A stretch of 33,518 nt of DNA. Source: Leptolyngbya sp. RL_3_1. Its GTDB lineage: Bacteria; Cyanobacteriota; Cyanobacteriia; Phormidesmidales; Phormidesmidaceae. The notes beneath the pieces were generated by a model. That model did no database searches. It worked only from the letters and a program-made list of their open reading frames with translations, and had not been told where the DNA came from. The position numbers and the translations under genes were made by a program. The stretch is taken from assembly GCA_012032425.1 (NCBI GenBank), contig JAAUQE010000007.1, positions 1 to 33,518 on the forward strand, read 5' to 3'. Positions 24,625 through 33,518 of the stretch are shown one piece after another; within the stretch, counting starts at the first letter, position 1, and each line of letters opens with the position of its first letter.

Positions 24625-26382
24625 GTGAAGAAAGCAGAACCTCGGTCCCCTATCCCCCCGTCGCCCCCTGGGTCTACCCGTACCGTCAATGGGGCGCTGG
24701 TGCTGGGGCGATCGCCCTCAGTGTCCTGGCGATCGGGGGCGGTCAGCAATCCCCCTTTAACCCCGATGGATGGCCCCAACTGCGGCAGTTTTTGGCCGCC
24801 AGCCTCACCCCAGATTTGCAGAGTGATTTTCTCCTCACCCTGGTGAAAGCGACAGGGGTCACCTTTGCCTATGGGGTCTGCGGCACCGTCCTGAGTCTGG
24901 GACTGGGTTTACTGGTAGGCGTCCTGTGCTCCGAAACCTGGTGGCGCACCGTCTGGCCCCGACATCGGGCTAGGGGGCGCTGGGTCTGGCGATTGCTGCG
25001 GTGGGGATTGGCGATTCCCCGAGCCATCCACGCGCTGGTGTGGGGGCTGCTGTTGATCCAGGTGATCGGCCTGGATCCGCTGGCGGCGGTATTGGCGATC
25101 GCGATTCCTTTTGGGGCGATCGTGGCCAAGGTATTCGCCGATATTTTTGACGAAACCCCCCAGGCCCCGCTACAGGCGCTGCTGACCACGGGCACGCCGC
25201 CCTGCAACGCCTGGTTGTATGGGCTCCTGCCCCAAGCATGGCCCAATCTGCTCTCCTACAGTTTTTACCGATTTGAATGTTCGCTGCGGGCCGCTGCCGT
25301 TTTAGGCATCATCGGAGCCGGGGGGCTGGGCTATGAAATTCTGTTGAGCTTGCAGTCCTTGCAGTATCACCAGCTCTGGACGGGCTTTTACGCCCTGATG
25401 CTGCTGAATGGCTTAGTAGACGGGTGGAGCGGGGTGGTGCGGCGGCGATTGGGCTGCACCAGTCGCCTCGATCTGAATCGGGCGCGCCCGCACCGGCTGA
25501 GTCCGATCCCCATGCCCTGCCCGCTGCCCTGCCCTCAGCGGGACCACCGGGCCGAGATCCGTGGATTGTGGGGGAGCGGGGTGGCCGTGGGGATGGCCAT
25601 CCCCCTCTGCTTTGGGAGCCTGTCCTTGAATTGGGGGCTGCTGTGGGCACCGGCCACAGGGCAGCGGTTGACGGGTTTGCTCCGAGCGGCCAATCCGTTT
25701 CCCCTCACCTGGGTCGCGCTCCGTCCGTTACTCCCCCTGTCGGTACAGACCCTGGCGATGGCGGTGGTGGCGATCGCCTCGCGGCAGTTTAGCCTGCTTG
25801 ATCTCGTTTCCAGCCGCCCAAAATATCACGCTTCCCGGCGGGCTGCTGTGGGCCAATCTTGGGGCGCGGCGCGGCTTTCAGGCTGGGTACGGGTGGAGTC
25901 TGCTGATCAGCAGCCGTCTACTGTTGCTCCTCTGTCGGGCCATTCCGGCCCCGATCTGGGCCTTGGTCGCCCTCTATATTTTTTTCCCCGGCGGGTGGCC
26001 GGGGGCGATCGCCCTCGCCATCCATAACTTTGGTGTCCTGGGGCGGCTGATGGCCGAGGTAAACGAAAACCTCGACGATCGGCCCGTGCTCGCCCTCCGC
26101 ACCCTGGGCTCAGGGACCACCAGCGTGATGCTCTACGGCATTTTGCCCCAAAATCTCGGACGTTTTCTGGCCTACATCTGCTATCGCTGGGAGGTGTGCC
26201 TGCGGGAAACCGTGATGGTTGGCCTCGTCGGTGCCGGGGGGCTAGGGCGACTGATGACCGAACAAATCAGCAGCTTCAATTACCCAGGGCTCACCCTCAC
26301 CCTAGGGGCATTGGTGGTGCTCACGGCCTTGGTGGATGGGGTCAGCAGCCACCTGCGACGGGGGCTGAACGCCAACGCCTAA
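24625..26382 (+). CDS. Fused double PhnE-type ABC permease (frameshifted in this sequence)
   Basis: One long gene encodes two membrane permease domains in tandem, each with the EAA-type coupling motif. The first is IIGAGGLGYEILLSLQSLQY (about 25309-25368) and the second LVGAGGLGRLMTEQISSFNY (about 26224-26283). PhnE proteins usually have one such domain and act as dimers, so this is a fused pair. The frame breaks between the domains near 25770-25785, at or just after a HIP1 site (25770-25777). The downstream frame there reads GSLACLISFPAAQNITLP, a plausible helix. The start is uncertain. GTG 24625, two bases past the ATPase stop, needs one extra C in the C5 run at 24664-24668, whereas GTG 24582 is already in frame but overlaps the ATPase gene by 41 bases. 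With both repairs the protein has about 585 residues. Confidence 0.78.
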
Positions 26383-26437
26383 ACCCTGGAAACAGGTGTC
26401 AAGCCTAGAGTTCGATGCTGGATGGATGGTGTGATAA

Positions 26438-26510
26438 TCCAGGGTGCAGGGGTCGAACCTGCCTAAGGCGAATTATGAGTTCGCTGCCTAATCCGCTCGG
26501 CCAACCCTGG
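26438..26510 (-). tRNA. tRNA with anticodon CAT (probably tRNA-Ile2, or tRNA-Met)
   Basis: The minus strand from 26510 folds as a standard 73-base tRNA. The acceptor stem is CCAGGGT/ACCCTGG, the D-stem GCC/GGC, and the anticodon stem GCGAA/TTCGC with loop CTCATAA (anticodon CAT). A five-base variable loop, T-stem GCAGG/CCTGC with loop TTCGACC, and discriminator A complete it. CCA is not encoded. It lacks the GGG/CCC anticodon stem of initiator tRNA. The D-arm GGCCGAGCGGATTAGGC resembles plastid trnI-CAU more than elongator Met, so a TilS-modified tRNA-Ile2 reading ATA is my preference. Confidence 0.93.
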
Positions 26511-26532
26511 TGGCGGTCAATTGAATTTACAC

Positions 26533-26538
26533 ATTATA
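26533..26538 (-). promoter_or_regulatory. TATAAT -10 element of the tRNA gene
   Basis: ATTATA on the plus strand is TATAAT on the minus strand, placed 22 bases upstream of the tRNA 5' end, as expected for its -10 box. No consensus -35 hexamer is visible at the matching distance. Confidence 0.6.
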
Positions 26539-26691
26539 GCTGGGGCCAGAAAGCCTCCGACCTAAGATCATGCATCACCCCACTCCCTATCCCCTTACCC
26601 CCTAGGTTTGATTCTCTAAAGGAAGAAAAACTGTCTTTTTTTAAGTAGGTCAGCTAAGGCGAAGATTTAGGTGGGCCATGAGTCGCTTCTA

Positions 26692-26748
26692 CTGGGGGCG
26701 TTTGGATTGCCCCCAGACCCCCTCCACCAGGACGCACCGCCGTCCTGG
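26692..26748. repeat. Two adjacent 8-bp hairpins in a gene-free interval
   Basis: CTGGGGGC at 26692-26699 pairs with GCCCCCAG at 26709-26716, and CCAGGACG at 26727-26734 pairs with CGTCCTGG at 26741-26748. They look like REP-type intergenic repeats. Apart from the tRNA promoter, the interval 26511-27023 shows no gene that I can support. Confidence 0.5.
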
Positions 26749-27023
26749 ACCTCGCGGACAGCGTTACTGGCTGGGCCTTTGCACCGATCGTTTCGTGCAG
26801 ATTTCGTTATAGCAGTTCGACATCGCCGTGATGTTTAGAGTTGCCCATGGGGCAGATCAGCTTTTTTCTCTGCCAAATGAATCAACCCTACCCTTCACCC
26901 TCACACCCCCAACCAAGCGCGGTATGACCGATCTGTGACACCGGATCAGATCTGCCCCTGTGCGGAAATGGGTTGGCAGCACTATGATTAACTGACATTC
27001 TTTTCAACGCTCTTTCTTGCCGC

Positions 27024-27299
27024 ATGGGCATTAATCCAGCCGTTGCGTTCACAACGCTCTTACTCGCCCTCATGATTGGTGCTGGTGTGGTCAGCGCCTC
27101 TTGGGGATATGCCCTAGGTCGCCAAGCCCTGACCGGGGTGCGACAGCCTGACTCTCGACCGGCCAGCAGCGCTGCTGCCAACCGCGCCACGCCCTCTGGC
27201 CAAGCTGCCGTCTTGCGCAATGAGCAAGACATTCTCAATGATGTTCAAACCCGGATCTCAGGGGGGGCGGCCCCTGACGCGGAGCCACCCAGCAATTAA
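27024..27299 (+). CDS. Small single-helix membrane-anchored hypothetical protein
   Basis: A 91-residue protein with one N-terminal hydrophobic helix (about residues 7-30, including a GAGVVSASWGYALG glycine-rich end). A polar, Ala/Ser/Pro-rich and probably disordered tail follows, ending SGGAAPDAEPPSN. It could be a membrane-anchored accessory protein facing either side. I do not recognise a family. It precedes the CorC-like gene by 70 bases on the same strand; co-transcription is possible. Confidence 0.55.
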   Translation: MGINPAVAFTTLLLALMIGAGVVSASWGYALGRQALTGVRQPDSRPASSAAANRATPSGQAAVLRNEQDILNDVQTRISGGAAPDAEPPSN

Positions 27300-27369
27300 G
27301 CCCAGCGGTTTTAACTCGTGTTCTTCCTTGGAGATCAGTCGCAACAGCACCTACTTGGATCGCTAGTCG

Positions 27370-28784
27370 ATGGACTTGACTCGTTTTGATGTCTTTATCC
27401 GATTGCTAGCAGTCTTGGCCCTGATTGGTATCAATGCCTTCTTTGTGGCCGCTGAGTTTTCGATTGTGTCGGTGCGCGATCGCGCATTAATCAGCTCGTG
27501 GCCGCTGGGGATGTGCAGGCCCAGACCGTGCAGCAGTTTCAGCGCAGCCTCGAACGCCTCCTCTCCACCACTCAAATTGGCATCACCCTGTCCAGTCTGG
27601 CCCTCGGTTGGATCGGGGAGGATACCATGGCGGTGATTTTGGCCCAGCAGCTCGATTTCCTCGCCCTGTCTCCGCCCACGGTGCAGGTGGTGGCTCATTC
27701 GGTCGCGATTTTGCTGGCCTTTGCCGCCATTGCCTATCTACAGATTGTGCTGGGAGAACTCTGCCCCAAAGCGGTAGCGCTGCTTTATCCAGAGCAGATG
27801 GCCCGGTTTTTAGGGTCCCCTAGCCTCACCATTGCGCGCTTTTTCATGCCCTTTGTCTGGATTTTGAATCAATCCACCCGTGGCTTACTGCGGCTCGTGG
27901 GCATTGATTACCAGGGGAGCCAAAGCTGGCATAGCCGTCTGACTCCCGAAGAACTGCACCTGATCATTCAGACCTCCACCGAATCAGCAGGGTTTGATGC
28001 CGACGAACGGGAGCTGCTCAAAAACGTCTTTGAGTTTCGCGATGTCACCGTTGATGAAGTCATGGTGCCCCGCACCCAAATTCAAGCCCTGCCGCAAATG
28101 GCGACGCTCCAAGATCTGCTGGATGCGATTGTGGCCACGGGGTACACCCAATTCCCGGTGATCAATGAATCCTTGGACGATGTGATCGGGGTGATTCGCT
28201 GGAAAGACTTGGTCGAACCCTTGGCCAGCCAGCAGATTACGCCCCGTAGCCCGGTCAGCCCCTGGGTTTACCCGACCCGCTTCGTCACCAAATCGACCCA
28301 GCTCCATAATTTGCTGCAAATTATGAAGCGATCGGGACAATCAATGGTGATGATTTTGGATGAATTTGGGGGCACGGCGGGGTTAGTGACGCGACAAGAT
28401 GTAATTGCTGAAATCATTGGCGATCACCATGACAGTGAAGCGCTCCCGGTGAGCTGGATTCAATCCTTAGAGGGCGACTGCTATCGCATTCAAGCGCAAA
28501 TTTCGATCACTGAGTTGAATGAGCAATTCAATCTTGAGTTGCCCGATCAGGACGACTACCAAACCCTAGCGGGTTTTGTCATCTACCAACTCCATAAGAT
28601 CCCGGTCGTGGGGGATGCCACCTGCTATGGGGGCTGGCGATGGACGGTTAGTGCCATGGAGGGGCCAAGGGTGGTGGAGGTGCAGGCCCAGCAATTATCT
28701 CCGATGCCCCAGAACATTGCCGATGCCACCCTGGAGGCCGGTCTGGTGGAGCCGGGTTCTCCAGGATCGCGTCCCCTACATTGA
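27370..28784 (+). CDS. CorC/HlyC-type CNNM-domain protein with CBS pair (frameshifted in this sequence)
   Basis: The protein has an N-terminal DUF21/CNNM membrane domain (GINAFFVAAEFSIVSVR, then TTQIGITLSSLALGWIGE), with about four helices. Two CBS motifs follow (near DVTVDEVMVPRTQIQALP and LQIMKRSGQSMVMILDEFGG), and then a C-terminal CorC_HlyC domain. Family members are linked to Mg2+ or Co2+ efflux and tolerance. The first 36 codons are in another frame: reading stops matching after VSVR and resumes RSRINQLVAAGDVQAQTVQQ. One missing C just before or within GCGATCGC at 27476-27483 restores 471 residues. As sequenced, the product would lose either the first helix or everything after it; sequence error is the likely cause. 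Confidence 0.9.
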
Positions 28785-28879
28785 GCCCGATGTCTTAGGG
28801 ATAAATCGCTGACGGTGCAATCGGGAGTATCCCACTTTCGTGAGCCCTCACCCTTTTCTTGTATGCCAAAGGCTTTAAG

Positions 28880-28921
28880 CCCTCTCCCTGCTTCGGCTCC
28901 GCTCAGCAGCTAGGGAGAGGG
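28880..28921. repeat. REP-like hairpin carrying a half-copy of the 74-bp element arm
   Basis: CCCTCTCCCT at 28880-28889 pairs perfectly with AGGGAGAGGG at 28912-28921. The loop contains CTTCGGCTCCGCTCAG (28891-28906), which is one arm of the 74-bp element with a single mismatch. The surrounding 28785-29209 has no gene; it also shares the CCCTTT-CTTG-ATGCC motif with the element near 3102. Confidence 0.6.
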
Positions 28922-29209
28922 ACTTTGAATCCGGCTCCCCTTGTATGTTGGGAGAAGGGGCTGGGGGATGAGGGCCATGAATTTGCAAAAGTGGGATGCA
29001 CCCACAAGAGGTGCCCACATCGGTTGTAGCGAAGCGCCAATGTCTCGTCTTGCGGAATCCATCGGCCTGATTAACCATTGGGGATTTGAACCCCAAGAAT
29101 TGGGCCGATCGCAAAAAATGTACGCGTTGAGACTCGAATCGCTCTAGAAGTACCAGACATTTCAGCGCCTGCCGCTACAATAACCATCTATTGGTGAAAG
29201 GCTGACGCT

Positions 29210-33444
<4,235 letters not shown>

Positions 33445-33464
33445 GCAGAAGCCCGGATATTGAT

Positions 33465-33481
33465 CCCCTCCTACGGAGGGG
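33465..33481 (+). terminator. GC-rich hairpin after the SNF2 gene
   Basis: CCCCTCC at 33465-33471 pairs with GGAGGGG at 33475-33481 around TAC, 20 bases past the SNF2 stop. The following GTGCCCGCAGGGCGGGGTGG and a TTTT tract belong to a repeat type common in cyanobacterial intergenic DNA. It could act as a terminator. The window ends 37 bases later. Confidence 0.45.
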
Positions 33482-33518
33482 GTGCCCGCAGGGCGGGGTG
33501 GGGTTTTCTCTGCTCCCC

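Overview
The window is chromosomal DNA of a cyanobacterium. The evidence is the very frequent HIP1 palindrome GCGATCGC (roughly forty copies counted by eye), an orange carotenoid protein (OCP), fluorescence recovery protein (FRP) and CrtW ketolase cluster, and cyanobacterial families such as DUF3531, an ABA4-like protein, DUF4058 and Uma2. I cannot place it below phylum level.

Layout. 1-6.3 kb: tail of a zinc alcohol dehydrogenase, a small hypothetical, rsmA/ksgA, ispE, a DUF3531 protein, a membrane-anchored DsbA-like oxidoreductase (minus strand), an ABA4-like membrane protein and a family-5 ABC substrate-binding lipoprotein. 6.3-13.3 kb: Uma2-type nuclease, a 55-residue membrane protein, a MntA/HepT toxin-antitoxin locus that reads as one ORF, a secreted hypothetical, a YqiA-like esterase, a DUF4058 protein, leuB, a small hypothetical and the prepilin peptidase. 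13.4-16.7 kb: dnaN and dnaA in tandem on the minus strand, with a cluster of DnaA boxes between them that is very likely the chromosomal origin. 17-20.1 kb: peptide deformylase, an acyltransferase-3 membrane protein and a cation diffusion facilitator. 20.1-23.7 kb: a long structured leader, then OCP, three strong hairpins, FRP and CrtW. This is a complete photoprotection module: CrtW makes the ketocarotenoid, OCP binds it and quenches phycobilisomes, and FRP switches OCP off. 23.8-26.4 kb: a phosphonate-type ABC transporter (ATPase plus a fused double permease, with no binding protein nearby). 26.4-33.5 kb: a tRNA with anticodon CAT, a small membrane-anchored hypothetical, a CorC/HlyC-type protein and a very large SNF2 helicase.

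The dominant oddity is sequence quality. At least eight genes, including the essential dnaA, dnaN and def, are broken by single-base indels. Nearly all are deletions, and restoring one base per site gives a full-length product with an exact codon count each time. Most sit in short homopolymers. Four sit in or next to a HIP1 site (def, OCP, the fused permease, CorC). I read these as consensus errors, possibly systematic miscalls at methylated GCGATCGC. The apparently split OCP and the apparently fused MntA-HepT are probably products of the same error process and should not be taken as new architectures without raw-read support.

Other structure: a 74-bp dispersed element with 16-bp inverted arms present in two inverted copies, several REP-like hairpins, a G-quadruplex-capable tract downstream of dnaA, and a 19-bp perfect hairpin between OCP and FRP.
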